Assembly: GCA_015066405.1 (NCBI GenBank)
Contig: SVOM01000002.1
Location: forward strand, 1-64,000
Direction of reading: 5' to 3'
Length of the DNA: 64,000 bases
DNA from: Oscillospiraceae bacterium
Lineage (GTDB): Bacteria; Bacillota; Clostridia; Oscillospirales; Acutalibacteraceae
This document shows, piece by piece, positions 37,009-45,458 of this stretch; within the stretch, counting starts at the first letter, position 1; each line of letters opens with the position of its first letter. The notes below the pieces were generated by a model. It was not told the DNA's origin. It saw nothing but the letters and a program-made list of their open reading frames with translations, and searched no databases. The translations under genes were made by a program, and so were the position numbers.

Positions 37009-37716
37009 ATGGATTTTGAAATGCAAAATCAAGAAAAGCCGATAATTGAATTTAACGGCGTTTCTAAAAACTACACAAACGACACCCACGCGTTGAGCGA
37101 TGTTAATATCAAAATTAACCGCGGCGAATTTGTGTTTGTTGTTGGCTCCTCAGGTGCCGGTAAAAGTACCTTTATGAAGCTTATTATGCGCGAAGAAAAA
37201 GCAAACACGGGTACTATAATCGTTAATAATTTTAATCTCACAAAAATGCGTAGAAAACAGGTGCCGAAACTGCGCCGCACAATGGGTATTGTGTTTCAAG
37301 ATTTCCGCTTGATACCGACAATGAATGTTTTCGATAACGTTGCGTTTGCTATGCACGTTGTAGGCGAACCCAAGAAAAAGATTCGAAAAGAAGTTGCCCG
37401 TGTTTTAAGTCTCGTAGGACTTGGCCACAAGGCACGCTCTATGCCTAATCAGTTGTCAGGCGGTGAGCAGCAGCGAGTAGGTCTTGCACGCGCACTTGTA
37501 AATAACCCCGATTTGATTATTGCCGATGAGCCGACCGGTAACGTAGACCCGAATATGTCTTACGAAATCGTTTCACTGCTCAGTGCAATTAATCGCCAGG
37601 GCACAACAATACTTATGGTTACGCACGACCATAACCTTGTGCGCGATTTTAGACACCGTGTAATTATGCTTGATGGTGGTAGAATCGTAGCCGATAACGC
37701 AGGAGGTCTCGAATAA
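37009..37716 (+). CDS. ftsE: Cell division ATP-binding protein FtsE
   Basis: A 235-residue ATPase of the FtsEX complex, which gates wall hydrolases at the septum or lateral wall. Walker A is GSSGAGKSTFMKL, the signature is LSGGEQQRVGLARAL and Walker B is LIIADEPTGNVDP. Its stop overlaps the ftsX ATG by one base. Confidence 0.96.
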   Translation: MDFEMQNQEKPIIEFNGVSKNYTNDTHALSDVNIKINRGEFVFVVGSSGAGKSTFMKLIMREEKANTGTIIVNNFNLTKMRRKQVPKLRRTMGIVFQDFRLIPTMNVFDNVAFAMHVVGEPKKKIRKEVARVLSLVGLGHKARSMPNQLSGGEQQRVGLARALVNNPDLIIADEPTGNVDPNMSYEIVSLLSAINRQGTTILMVTHDHNLVRDFRHRVIMLDGGRIVADNAGGLE

Positions 37717-38726
37717 TGAAATTACATAGTGTTCGTTACCTTACCGGTGAGGGCTGCAAAAATATATGGGTAAACCGATTAATGACCATTGCATCAGTTG
37801 GCGTTTTAACCGCTTGTATGGTTTTAATAGGCCTTGCATTGTTAATTTCCATGAATGTGGATAAGATTATCGGTAATCTTGAACAACAAAACGTTGTTAT
37901 GGTTTACTTTAACGATAAAAATTCGGTGCTTTATGGTGATGCGGATCCGATTTTGGCAGAGGGCGAAACATTCGACCCCGAAAAAATTGCCGATTCACAT
38001 TATTTAATTCATAATGTTGATGAAGCCAAAGCAGTTTGCGAAGAAATCGCTAAACTTGATAATGTAGCAAGTGTTGAGTTTATCTCTAAAGAAGATGCAT
38101 TAGAGGCCGTAAAATCAACTATGCTTGAAGGACAGGATGAATATTTTGAGTTCCTTGATGAGGAAAACGGAAATCCGCTTTCAGACGGCGCCCGTGTTCA
38201 TCTTGAAGATATGGGCGTGTTCAACGCAACGGTTGCAAAAATTAAAACAGTAAGCGGTGTTAATAACATCCAGTCGCAAGGCGATATGGCTGAAAAAATC
38301 AATTCCATTAAAAATGGTATTGGTGTTGCAGGTGTTTGGATAATTGCAATATTGCTTGTTATTTCTCTTGTAATCGTTTCCAACACGATACGTGTTACTA
38401 TGTATAACCGAAAACTGCAAATCAGCATTATGAAGGCAGTTGGTGCGACCGATGCATTTATTCGAATACCATTTATTGTTGAAGGTGTTTTAATCGGTCT
38501 TATTTCGGCAGTTATTGCCGAGGGCGTTGTTTACTTCTGTTATAGAGTTGCCACCGAAACTATTATATCTTCACTTGATGCAAATCAGGTTATCCCGTTT
38601 GCCGATGCGGCATTTATGCTGCTTGGTGTATTTGCGGCAATAGGTGTATTTGCGGGTATATTCGGCAGTGCAATTATGATTGGCAAATATTTAAAGAAGG
38701 AAGGCAGCGAGTTTTCCGCAATCTAA
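37716..38726 (+). CDS. ftsX: Cell division protein FtsX
   Basis: A 336-residue membrane protein with one N-terminal helix, a long extracellular loop (about residues 45-200, with VASVEFISKEDALEAVK), then three helices in an FtsX/MacB-type domain (IRVTMYNRKLQISIMKAVGATDAFIRIPF). The loop normally binds and activates a secreted hydrolase; a matching M23/coiled-coil protein is the next gene. Confidence 0.95.
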   Translation: MKLHSVRYLTGEGCKNIWVNRLMTIASVGVLTACMVLIGLALLISMNVDKIIGNLEQQNVVMVYFNDKNSVLYGDADPILAEGETFDPEKIADSHYLIHNVDEAKAVCEEIAKLDNVASVEFISKEDALEAVKSTMLEGQDEYFEFLDEENGNPLSDGARVHLEDMGVFNATVAKIKTVSGVNNIQSQGDMAEKINSIKNGIGVAGVWIIAILLVISLVIVSNTIRVTMYNRKLQISIMKAVGATDAFIRIPFIVEGVLIGLISAVIAEGVVYFCYRVATETIISSLDANQVIPFADAAFMLLGVFAAIGVFAGIFGSAIMIGKYLKKEGSEFSAI

Positions 38727-38739
38727 TACGGAGGATTTT

Positions 38740-39942
38740 ATGAAAATTAACCTTAGAAGAGTTTTGTCGATTTTTCTTATACTTTTAGTTGTGTTTACCA
38801 CCTTTTCTACGGTAGCCGTTGTTCCGGCATCGGCAGATGCTGTTAGTGATGCAAAACAACAGCTCGAAGAAAATAAGAAAAAAGAACAGCAATTGAATAG
38901 TCAAATTGCTGCTGCAAAAAAAGATAAAAGCAAACAGACAGAGCTTAAAAGACTTTTGGATGCGCAAATAAGAAATTATCAACAAAAAATCGATATATGC
39001 AATAATTTAATTGCTTCTTATAAAGCGGAAATTGCCAAGAGTGAGAAAAAAATCAATGAAGCAAATCAAGAAATTTATGACACTAAGGAGCAGTTCAAAA
39101 GACGCCTTAGGTCCCTATATAACAGCAACACAAACAATTCCTTGCAGGTTATAATGGGTGCTGAATCTTTTTCGGATTTTCTTATTCGTTTGGAATTAAC
39201 TAAATGTATCACTTCACAAGATAAATCGCTCATTGAAAAATTGACCGAGTCCATAGCCGTTATTAATAAAGAAATCGAGACCAATAAGCAGCGTCAAAAA
39301 GAACAAAATGAGTTGATGAAAGAGTTAAAGTCTGACAAAAAAGAACTCGATAGTTCGGTTGCCGAGGTTAACGGCGTTATCAGTGAAATTAATAAAGATA
39401 TAAACTCTGCCGAAGCACAGAAAAAAGCCTTGCAGGAGCAAAATGAATACTTAAATTCTTTGCTTCAAGGCGGCGATGTTGATGCCGTGTTTGACGGTAA
39501 GTTCATTTGGCCGGTACCTGGACACTATTATGTTTCATCCGAGTTTAACTGTAACTGTTGGATACACAAAGGAAAACATGATGGTATGGACATTGCCGGT
39601 GGTAATATTAGCGGCAAACCTATTATTGCGGCGGCATCGGGTTGGGTAACGAAATATACTAATGACTGTACTCACAATTATTACAAAACCTATTCTTGCG
39701 GTTGCGGTAACGGCTTTGGTAACCACGTGCGCTTATCTCACGGTAGATATAAAGGCAATTCATATCTTACAATTTACGGACATATGAAGAGCGTTGTTTC
39801 GGGTATGAAGCTTAATAAATATTATTCCAGAGGTCAAACAATCGGATATGTAGGTACTACGGGCTTTTCTGCGGGATATCACTTACATTTTGCAGTTAGC
39901 GTTAACAGTTCTTATAAAAATCCGCGAAATTATATGAAATGA
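38740..39942 (+). CDS. Secreted coiled-coil M23 peptidase, likely FtsEX partner
   Basis: A 400-residue exported protein. A signal peptide (about 1-33) is followed by a long coiled coil (about 35-245: AKQQLEENKKKEQQLNSQIAAAKKDK and onward) and a C-terminal M23/LytM domain. Its zinc ligands are visible in HDGMDIAG (His-x3-Asp) and HLHFAV. The layout is that of EnvC and of PcsB/CwlO-type FtsEX partners. Odd point: the peptidase domain holds extra cysteine clusters (FNCNCWIHKG and CTHNYYKTYSCGCG) that could bind metal or form disulfides. All catalytic residues appear present, so it may cut peptidoglycan itself. Confidence 0.9.
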   Translation: MKINLRRVLSIFLILLVVFTTFSTVAVVPASADAVSDAKQQLEENKKKEQQLNSQIAAAKKDKSKQTELKRLLDAQIRNYQQKIDICNNLIASYKAEIAKSEKKINEANQEIYDTKEQFKRRLRSLYNSNTNNSLQVIMGAESFSDFLIRLELTKCITSQDKSLIEKLTESIAVINKEIETNKQRQKEQNELMKELKSDKKELDSSVAEVNGVISEINKDINSAEAQKKALQEQNEYLNSLLQGGDVDAVFDGKFIWPVPGHYYVSSEFNCNCWIHKGKHDGMDIAGGNISGKPIIAAASGWVTKYTNDCTHNYYKTYSCGCGNGFGNHVRLSHGRYKGNSYLTIYGHMKSVVSGMKLNKYYSRGQTIGYVGTTGFSAGYHLHFAVSVNSSYKNPRNYMK

Positions 39943-40442
39943 GAACTAAACTGATTTTTCGTTACGTCTTTATGGCCTTGTCTTTAGCTTTGATGATTTA
40001 TATTTTTGTAATGTCAGGGCAAACGGCTAATGTTTCCTCACAAAGTAGTGGCAGGATTATAAAAACTATAGCAAAGATTGTTGTTGAAGATTTTGAAAGC
40101 AAACCGATAGATTATCAGTTGTATTTTATAAGCTCATTGCAGTTCTTTGTACGCAAGGCGGCACATTTTGTGTTGTATTTTTCGCTTGGTTTTTCGGTGT
40201 GCGGTTGTACGCTTACATTTGATAACAAAACAAAGCGATTTAACTGCCTTGTGGCGTTTGCAATTTCTCTGGCTTATGCTATAAGTGATGAGATTCATCA
40301 ACTGTTTATTGAAGGAAGAAGCGGGCAAATAAGCGATGTTTTACTTGATGCTTCTGGTATACTTTGCGGCATCTTGTTGATTAATTTGGTGTTTTTTATT
40401 GCACATAAAATTTCTGTTAGGAGGAAAAGTGATGAACAGTAA
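39939..40442 (+). CDS. VanZ-like membrane protein
   Basis: A 167-residue protein with four or five membrane helices and the VanZ-family pattern (FIFVMSGQTANVSSQSSGRI, FFVRKAAHFVLYFSLGF, ISDEIHQLFIEGRSGQISDVLLDASGILCGIL). VanZ proteins give low-level teicoplanin resistance in some hosts; most genomic members are uncharacterised. The start overlaps the M23 gene stop, so it belongs to the ftsEX operon. Confidence 0.9.
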   Translation: MRTKLIFRYVFMALSLALMIYIFVMSGQTANVSSQSSGRIIKTIAKIVVEDFESKPIDYQLYFISSLQFFVRKAAHFVLYFSLGFSVCGCTLTFDNKTKRFNCLVAFAISLAYAISDEIHQLFIEGRSGQISDVLLDASGILCGILLINLVFFIAHKISVRRKSDEQ

Positions 40443-40920
40443 GCTTTTAATAAAGCAAAACAGAGAACTGTTTGATAAGCTTCAAATAGCAAATCTTAAT
40501 TGTCGCCGCTTAACAGAAGAAAATGTGGCTCTAAAAGAAAAAATACAATTTTTAACCGAACAATTAGCCAACAAAAAAGAGGAAGACGTGATAAAAGCTG
40601 AAGAAGCTGTTGTAACCGATGAGGTTGTTGCCGAAACGGTTGAGAGAGAGGCAGTTGAACTTTCTCCCGAAATTGAGTATGGCTCAAAAATCATTGGTGA
40701 GATAGTGATGTCGGCGACCTATCACAGTAATTTGCTGGGGACTGCCGGTAAAGATAATTTAAAAGAGTTGCTTAATCTCATTTTAGGTAGAACTGAGGTT
40801 GCAAAATCTCAAATTTTAAATATCGTTTCAAGTGATGTATCAATCGAAAACAAAATGCAAATGATTGATTCCGAGCGCGATGATGCAATTGAATATTTTA
40901 AAAGTATAATGGAGCAATAA
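40432..40920 (+). CDS. Coiled-coil protein of unknown function
   Basis: A 162-residue soluble protein not assigned to a family. The N-terminal coiled coil (LIKQNRELFDKLQIANLNCRRLTEENVALKEKIQFL) is followed by an acidic linker of Glu, Ala and Val, then a helical C-terminal domain (SATYHSNLLGTAGKDNLKELLNLILGRTEVAKSQIL). AGGAGG lies before the ATG at 40432, which overlaps the vanZ-like gene. It is the last gene of the ftsEX operon, so a cell-envelope role is a guess by context only. Confidence 0.8.
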   Translation: MNSKLLIKQNRELFDKLQIANLNCRRLTEENVALKEKIQFLTEQLANKKEEDVIKAEEAVVTDEVVAETVEREAVELSPEIEYGSKIIGEIVMSATYHSNLLGTAGKDNLKELLNLILGRTEVAKSQILNIVSSDVSIENKMQMIDSERDDAIEYFKSIMEQ

Positions 40921-40949
40921 AGAGAGTTTTAACTCTCTTTATTTTTTTG
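40919..40949 (+). terminator. Terminator of the ftsEX operon
   Basis: Stem AAAGAGAGTT/AACTCTCTTT, then ATTTTTTT; it overlaps the stop codon of the last gene. Confidence 0.9.
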
Positions 40950-41001
40950 GTTTAATTAACAACATTTCAGGCAATAATTTATTTGTACGGAGGTGTTGTT
41001 T

Positions 41002-41766
41002 TTGTATAAAACAAAGGTTGTGATTTGCGGGGTTGACACATCAAAACTGCCCGTTCTAAAGGAGAGTGAAAAAACGCGCCTTTTAAAAGAAACAAAGATG
41101 GGCAATAAAAGTGCAAGGGAGCAACTTATAAACGGTAATTTACGGCTAATTTTGAGCGTTATACAGCGTTTTACAAGTAGGGGCGAGAATTTAGACGACC
41201 TTTTTCAAGTGGGCTGTATCGGCTTAATTAAGGCAATAGATAACTTTGATGATAGCCATAATGTTAGGTTTTCAACCTATGCTGTGCCGATGATTATCGG
41301 AGAAATCAGAAGATATTTGCGCGATAACAACTCAATTCGTGTTAGCCGTTCCATAAAAGATACTGCATACAGAGCAATGCAGGTTAAAGAGCAGCTTACC
41401 AATAAACTGAATAGAGAACCGACCGTTAGCGAAATTGCAAAGGAGCTTGATATTCCATCTCGTGATGTTGTTATAGCCCTTGAAAGCGTGGTTGACCCGA
41501 TATCTCTTTATGAGCCGATATATTCTGACGGCGGCGATACCATTTATGTGTTAGACCAGGTGGGCGACAATAACGATGATAGAAATTGGCTTGAGGAAAT
41601 ATCGTTTCGTGAAGCCATTAAAAACCTAAGTGAGCGCGAAAAAAAGATACTTTCTCTTCGTTTTATCAAAGGTAAAACACAAATGGAGGTATCTGAAGAA
41701 ATAGGTATCTCGCAAGCACAGGTGTCCCGCCTTGAAAAATTTGCGCTTGAAAAAATTAAAAATTGA
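41002..41766 (+). CDS. sigG: RNA polymerase sporulation sigma factor G
   Basis: A 254-residue late forespore sigma factor. The N-terminus has the diagnostic KVVICGVDTSKLPVL, then NGNLRLILSVIQRF, DDLFQVGCIGLIKAIDNFD, VRFSTYAVPMIIGEIRRYLRDN and the region 4 helix-turn-helix (MEVSEEIGISQAQVSRLEKFAL). The TTG at 41002 is chosen: GGAGGTG lies six bases upstream and it gives the family N-terminus. Followed by ylmC, as in many Clostridia. Confidence 0.97.
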   Translation: MYKTKVVICGVDTSKLPVLKESEKTRLLKETKMGNKSAREQLINGNLRLILSVIQRFTSRGENLDDLFQVGCIGLIKAIDNFDDSHNVRFSTYAVPMIIGEIRRYLRDNNSIRVSRSIKDTAYRAMQVKEQLTNKLNREPTVSEIAKELDIPSRDVVIALESVVDPISLYEPIYSDGGDTIYVLDQVGDNNDDRNWLEEISFREAIKNLSEREKKILSLRFIKGKTQMEVSEEIGISQAQVSRLEKFALEKIKN

Positions 41767-41811
41767 AAATTTTTATTGTTATTCTCATATAAATTACTGG
41801 GAGTGATTTAT

Positions 41812-42063
41812 ATGATTTACAGAATTGATGAACTGAAAGATAAACAGGTGGTTTGTGTAAAAAACGGTGGAATTTTGGGTAACGTTTCTGATATTGAGTT
41901 TGATACCGAAACGGGACAACTGACATCTATCGTGATTTTCGGCAAAAATCACTTTTTGGGAATCTTCGGCAAGGAAAATGATATAGTGATACCTTGGAAA
42001 GATATAGAAGTTATTGGGAATGAGACTATTTTAGTTAATTGTGAATTTATGAAAATGAATTAA
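41812..42063 (+). CDS. YlmC/YmxH-family PRC-barrel protein
   Basis: An 83-residue protein with a PRC-barrel fold (YRIDELKDKQVVCVKNGGILGNVSDIEFDTETGQLTSIVIFG and DIVIPWKDIEVIGNETILV). The family is often found right after sigG or with other sporulation genes. GGGAGTG lies before the ATG at 41812. Function unknown. Confidence 0.88.
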   Translation: MIYRIDELKDKQVVCVKNGGILGNVSDIEFDTETGQLTSIVIFGKNHFLGIFGKENDIVIPWKDIEVIGNETILVNCEFMKMN

Positions 42064-42094
42064 AAAAATCGGAGCATTTTGCTCCGATTTTTTT
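42064..42094. terminator. Bidirectional terminator after ylmC
   Basis: Stem AAATCGGAGCA/TGCTCCGATTT flanked by A and T runs. Confidence 0.92.
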
Positions 42095-42171
42095 AACAAA
42101 AACTTACCCTCATAAAAAATTTTAATTTGCACAAAGTAAATGTGTAAACGGATTTTTAAGGGGGGATTTTT

Positions 42172-43407
42172 TTGAAATCTGTTTCAAATATTTTCAAAAT
42201 TTTGACAGTTTTTTTGATGCTGTTTGCCGTAATAATTTTTTCGGCAATAATCGTTGCCGATGGTGCGGTGGAACAAGAATATAAGGTAATCAGCAATTCG
42301 CCGTTGCAGATAAATTGCCGTATTCCGTTAAGTGTCAGCCGATGTGATAATTTATCGGTTGATAGCAAGCTTTATAATACTGTTGGCTCGAAATATGATG
42401 TAGAGCTCAAAATTTTAGGTGTAATACCGGTAAAAAAGGCCAGTGTCGAAGTGGTTGATGATATGTACGTATCGGTTTTGGGGCTACCGTTTGGTATGAA
42501 AATTTATACCGATGGGGTTTTAATTATTGATATAAGTGATGTCGATTCAAAAGACGGGTATGTTAAACCCGCAAAGCTCGCAGGACTTAATATCGGCGAT
42601 TTTATTTTAACAATAGATGGTAAAAAGGTGTATACAAATGAAGATGTTGCACAGCTTATCGAAGCATCCGGCGGGCGCGAAATGCATTTTGTAATAAAAC
42701 GAGATAATGTAATTAAAAATATAACTTTAAAACCATCGCTTTCAAAAAGCACAGGGCTTTATAAGGCGGGTATTTGGGTGCGCGATAGCTCGGCGGGTAT
42801 TGGCACGCTAACCTTTTATTGCCCCTTTAATAATGTACTTTGCGGACTCGGGCACAGTGTAACCGATAGTGATACAGGCAAGGTGCTGACTATTAGCTCG
42901 GGCGAGATAGTGGGTGCCGAAATTGTGTCGTATACAAAAGCACAAAAGGGAACACCGGGCGAGCTGCACGGCCGGTTAACATCGACAAAATACGCAACCT
43001 TTTCACTTAACTGCGCGGCGGGTGTCTACGGAAAGTGCAATAACGGTCTAAAGGGCGAATTAATGCAGGTTGCTTTAAAACAAGAGATAAAAAACGGGGA
43101 AGCATATATTTTATCAACTGTTGATGGAGTGGCACCTAAACAATATAAATGCAATGTAACAATAATTAAATCAAACACCAAAACACAAAATTTACTTGTT
43201 GAGATAACCGATGATGCTTTGCTTTCAGTAACAGGTGGCATAGTGCAGGGTATGTCGGGCAGTCCCATTATTCAAAATGGAAAACTTATCGGTGCGGTAA
43301 CCCACGTGCTGATAGATGAGCCCACCAAGGGCTACGGCATCTTCGCCGAAAATATGCTTGAAATGGCACAAAGCGTATCGGAGCAAAATTTAAAAGATGC
43401 GTCATAA
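42172..43407 (+). CDS. spoIVB: SpoIVB signalling serine protease
   Basis: A 411-residue sporulation protease. An N-terminal membrane anchor (about 8-32) is followed by a PDZ domain (about 105-190: SDVDSKDGYVKPAKLAGLNIGDFILTIDGKKV) and the S55 peptidase domain. Its catalytic His lies in GLGHSVTD and its Ser in GIVQGMSGSPII. In Bacillus it is made in the forespore under sigma-G and cuts SpoIVFA to allow sigma-K activation past BofA; sigG and bofA are both in the window. It starts with TTG after a strong AAGGGGGG. Confidence 0.95.
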   Translation: MKSVSNIFKILTVFLMLFAVIIFSAIIVADGAVEQEYKVISNSPLQINCRIPLSVSRCDNLSVDSKLYNTVGSKYDVELKILGVIPVKKASVEVVDDMYVSVLGLPFGMKIYTDGVLIIDISDVDSKDGYVKPAKLAGLNIGDFILTIDGKKVYTNEDVAQLIEASGGREMHFVIKRDNVIKNITLKPSLSKSTGLYKAGIWVRDSSAGIGTLTFYCPFNNVLCGLGHSVTDSDTGKVLTISSGEIVGAEIVSYTKAQKGTPGELHGRLTSTKYATFSLNCAAGVYGKCNNGLKGELMQVALKQEIKNGEAYILSTVDGVAPKQYKCNVTIIKSNTKTQNLLVEITDDALLSVTGGIVQGMSGSPIIQNGKLIGAVTHVLIDEPTKGYGIFAENMLEMAQSVSEQNLKDAS

Positions 43408-43415
43408 TTAAAAAT

Positions 43416-43449
43416 AAAAAAGAACAGGTTGTATAACCTGTTCTTTTTT
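43416..43449. terminator. Bidirectional terminator
   Basis: Stem GAACAGGTT/AACCTGTTC with a GTAT loop and A/T runs on each side, between convergent spoIVB and the helical-protein gene. Confidence 0.95.
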
Positions 43450-43882
43450 ATAGATACCCTCTAATATCAACCGCTAATTTTTCTTCAAGATTTATAAGAC
43501 GCTTTGTGATATCTTTTGAAACTTCATCTGCGGCTTCATATTTGTTTAAATACATATTAAGTGATTTAACACCCATATTACAGCCGTCTGTCATTAAATC
43601 GGCGATGGTGTTGTCCGATTCTTCCATACCGAGCTTCATATTCGTTTTCATCCACGACATACCTTTGGCAATTGGGTTGGGATTTTTGCCTTCATCGTGG
43701 TATTTGTCAAGAAGCTGTTGAATTTCGGTATTTAGTTTTTCGTGTTCTTCCTTGCAGTCGGTTAGTAATTTTTCTAATTTTGCGGAGTTTACGTGCGGTA
43801 GTACATCATCGATAGATGCAACACCCATTTTTACCCCCGCATCACATTCTCTGAGTAATCGTATAGTATCTTGTTCTACCAT
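43448..43882 (-). CDS. Helical-bundle protein, possibly ferritin-like/DUF2383
   Basis: A 144-residue soluble, all-helical protein (DTIRLLRECDAGVKMGVASIDDVLPHV; KLEKLLTDCKEEHEKLNTEIQQLLDKY; NPIAKGMSWMKTNMKLGMEESDNTIADLMTDGCNMGVKSLNMYLNKY). Helix spacing recalls four-helix ferritin-like proteins, but I cannot confirm metal ligands. I recognise the type as common in Clostridia but unnamed. AAAGGTGG lies before the ATG. It is a single gene. Confidence 0.75.
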   Translation of the reverse strand: MVEQDTIRLLRECDAGVKMGVASIDDVLPHVNSAKLEKLLTDCKEEHEKLNTEIQQLLDKYHDEGKNPNPIAKGMSWMKTNMKLGMEESDNTIADLMTDGCNMGVKSLNMYLNKYEAADEVSKDITKRLINLEEKLAVDIRGYL

Positions 43883-44074
43883 TATTTTGCCACCTTTCTA
43901 CTGTTAGTATGTTCAGGCGTAAAACAAAAATACCAAATTGATTAATTATATATAATTATACTTGAATATATTACTATATAGTGTTATAATGTTTTCGTTC
44001 GTTTTAAAAAAACAACGTTTCTTTTGTTGATTATGCACAATATTTGCAAAAAATCAATAAATATGCATATATGT

Positions 44075-44088
44075 TGCATAAATATTTA
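44075..44088. promoter_or_regulatory. Upstream ArgR operator (ARG box)
   Basis: TGCATAAATATTTA, one or two changes from the TGAATAAATATTCA-type consensus, nine bases before the -35 of the argG promoter. Confidence 0.6.
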
Positions 44089-44096
44089 TTTAACAC

Positions 44097-44125
44097 TTGA
44101 CAAATATGCGAAAATTGGCTATAAT
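44097..44125 (+). promoter_or_regulatory. Consensus sigma-A promoter of the arginine operon
   Basis: TTGACA (44097-44102), 17-bp spacer, TATAAT (44120-44125): a perfect consensus promoter, which needs repression to be controlled; ARG boxes lie on both sides. Confidence 0.9.
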
Positions 44126-44149
44126 ATGCAGGTATTCGATGATAAATTA

Positions 44150-44163
44150 TGCATAAATATTCA
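44150..44163. promoter_or_regulatory. Downstream ArgR operator (ARG box)
   Basis: TGCATAAATATTCA, a near-perfect ARG box palindrome. It lies downstream of the transcription start and touches the AGGAGG of argG. ArgR with arginine is the expected repressor; argR is not in the window. Confidence 0.75.
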
Positions 44164-44177
44164 GGAGGCATTAAAAA

Positions 44178-45395
44178 ATGAAAAAAGAAGACATAAAAAA
44201 GGTTGTTTTAGCATATTCGGGAGGTCTTGATACATCAATTATCATCCCGTGGCTTAAAGAAAATTACAACAACTGCGAGGTTATCGCTGTGTCTGGTAAT
44301 GTAGGACAGGCCGATGAACTTGAGGGCTTGGAAGAGAAGGCAATTAAAACGGGCGCATCAAAGCTTTACGTGCTTGATTTAACCGAAGAATATGTTGATG
44401 AATACATAATCCCCACAATGAAGGCGGGCGCAGTTTATGAAGATTATCTTTTAGGTACTTCACACGCACGTCCTTGCATTGCTAAGGGGCTTGTTGAAAT
44501 TGCTATAAAAGAGGGTGCCGATGCTATTTGCCACGGCTGTACCGGTAAGGGTAACGACCAGGTTCGTTTTGAGCTTGCTATTAAGCACTTTGCACCCAAT
44601 ATGCCGATAATTGCTCCTTGGCGTGAGTGGGACATAAAATCACGTGAAGAGGAAATTGAGTATGCTGAGGCGCACAATATACCGCTTAAAATTAATCGTG
44701 AAACCAACTATTCAAAGGATAAAAACCTTTGGCATTTATCTCACGAGGGTATGGACCTTGAAGACACCGGCAATGAGCCAATGTACGAAAAGCCCGGTTT
44801 TCTTGAGATGGGCGTATCTCCGATAGCAGCCCCCGATAAGCCTACTTATGTTGAAATTGATTTTGAAAAGGGTATTCCTGTAGCACTTGACGGTAAAAAG
44901 ATGACGGCTAAGGAAATTATCCTTAAACTCAATGAAATCGGTGGCGCAAACGGTATCGGTATTATCGATATCGTTGAAAACCGTCTTGTTGGTATGAAAT
45001 GCCGCGGTGTTTACGAGACCCCCGGTGGCACCATTCTTTACAAGGCGCACAACGTACTTGAAACTCTTTGCTTGGATAAAATGACAATGCACGAAAAACA
45101 GCGTTTATCTATCACATTTGCTGAGCTTGTTTACAACGGTCAGTGGTTCACACCGCTTCGTGAAGCATTATCGGCTTTTGTTGATAAAACTCAAGAGAGA
45201 GTTACAGGTAAGGTTAAGCTCAAACTCTACAAAGGCAATATGATTAATGCAGGTGTATGGAGCCCGTATTCACTTTACAGTGAAGAAATTGCAACCTTTG
45301 GCGAGAGTGATTACGACCAGAAGGATTCAGCAGGCTTTATTAACCTTTACGGCTTGCCGATTAAAGTTCAAGCCATTGTTGATGGTAAAAAATAA
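44178..45395 (+). CDS. argG: Argininosuccinate synthase
   Basis: A 405-residue enzyme joining citrulline and aspartate with ATP. The P-loop-like motif is [34 protein letters not shown] and [17 protein letters not shown] follow. It is first in the argGHCJBDF operon, behind the consensus promoter and ARG boxes, with AGGAGG before the ATG. Confidence 0.98.
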   Translation: MKKEDIKKVVLAYSGGLDTSIIIPWLKENYNNCEVIAVSGNVGQADELEGLEEKAIKTGASKLYVLDLTEEYVDEYIIPTMKAGAVYEDYLLGTSHARPCIAKGLVEIAIKEGADAICHGCTGKGNDQVRFELAIKHFAPNMPIIAPWREWDIKSREEEIEYAEAHNIPLKINRETNYSKDKNLWHLSHEGMDLEDTGNEPMYEKPGFLEMGVSPIAAPDKPTYVEIDFEKGIPVALDGKKMTAKEIILKLNEIGGANGIGIIDIVENRLVGMKCRGVYETPGGTILYKAHNVLETLCLDKMTMHEKQRLSITFAELVYNGQWFTPLREALSAFVDKTQERVTGKVKLKLYKGNMINAGVWSPYSLYSEEIATFGESDYDQKDSAGFINLYGLPIKVQAIVDGKK

Positions 45396-45404
45396 AAACA
45401 ATCA

Positions 45405-45431
45405 GTCCTGTGCGGATTTTCCGTACGGGAC
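45405..45431 (+). promoter_or_regulatory. Hairpin between argG and argH
   Basis: An 11-bp stem (GTCCTGTGCGG/CCGTACGGGAC, two G-T wobbles) with an ATTTT loop but no T run. It may be a processing or stability element rather than a terminator. Confidence 0.55.
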
Positions 45432-45458
45432 GATTCTGTAATATAGGTTGGTGAAAAT

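Larger units (their letters stand above)
43883..44177. promoter_or_regulatory. AT-rich control region between the helical-protein gene and argG
   Basis: 295 bases with no supported gene. It holds the minus-strand promoter region of the helical protein, several TATGCATA-like palindromes (for example 44060-44073), the argG promoter and at least two ArgR-type operators, listed separately. Confidence 0.6.
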
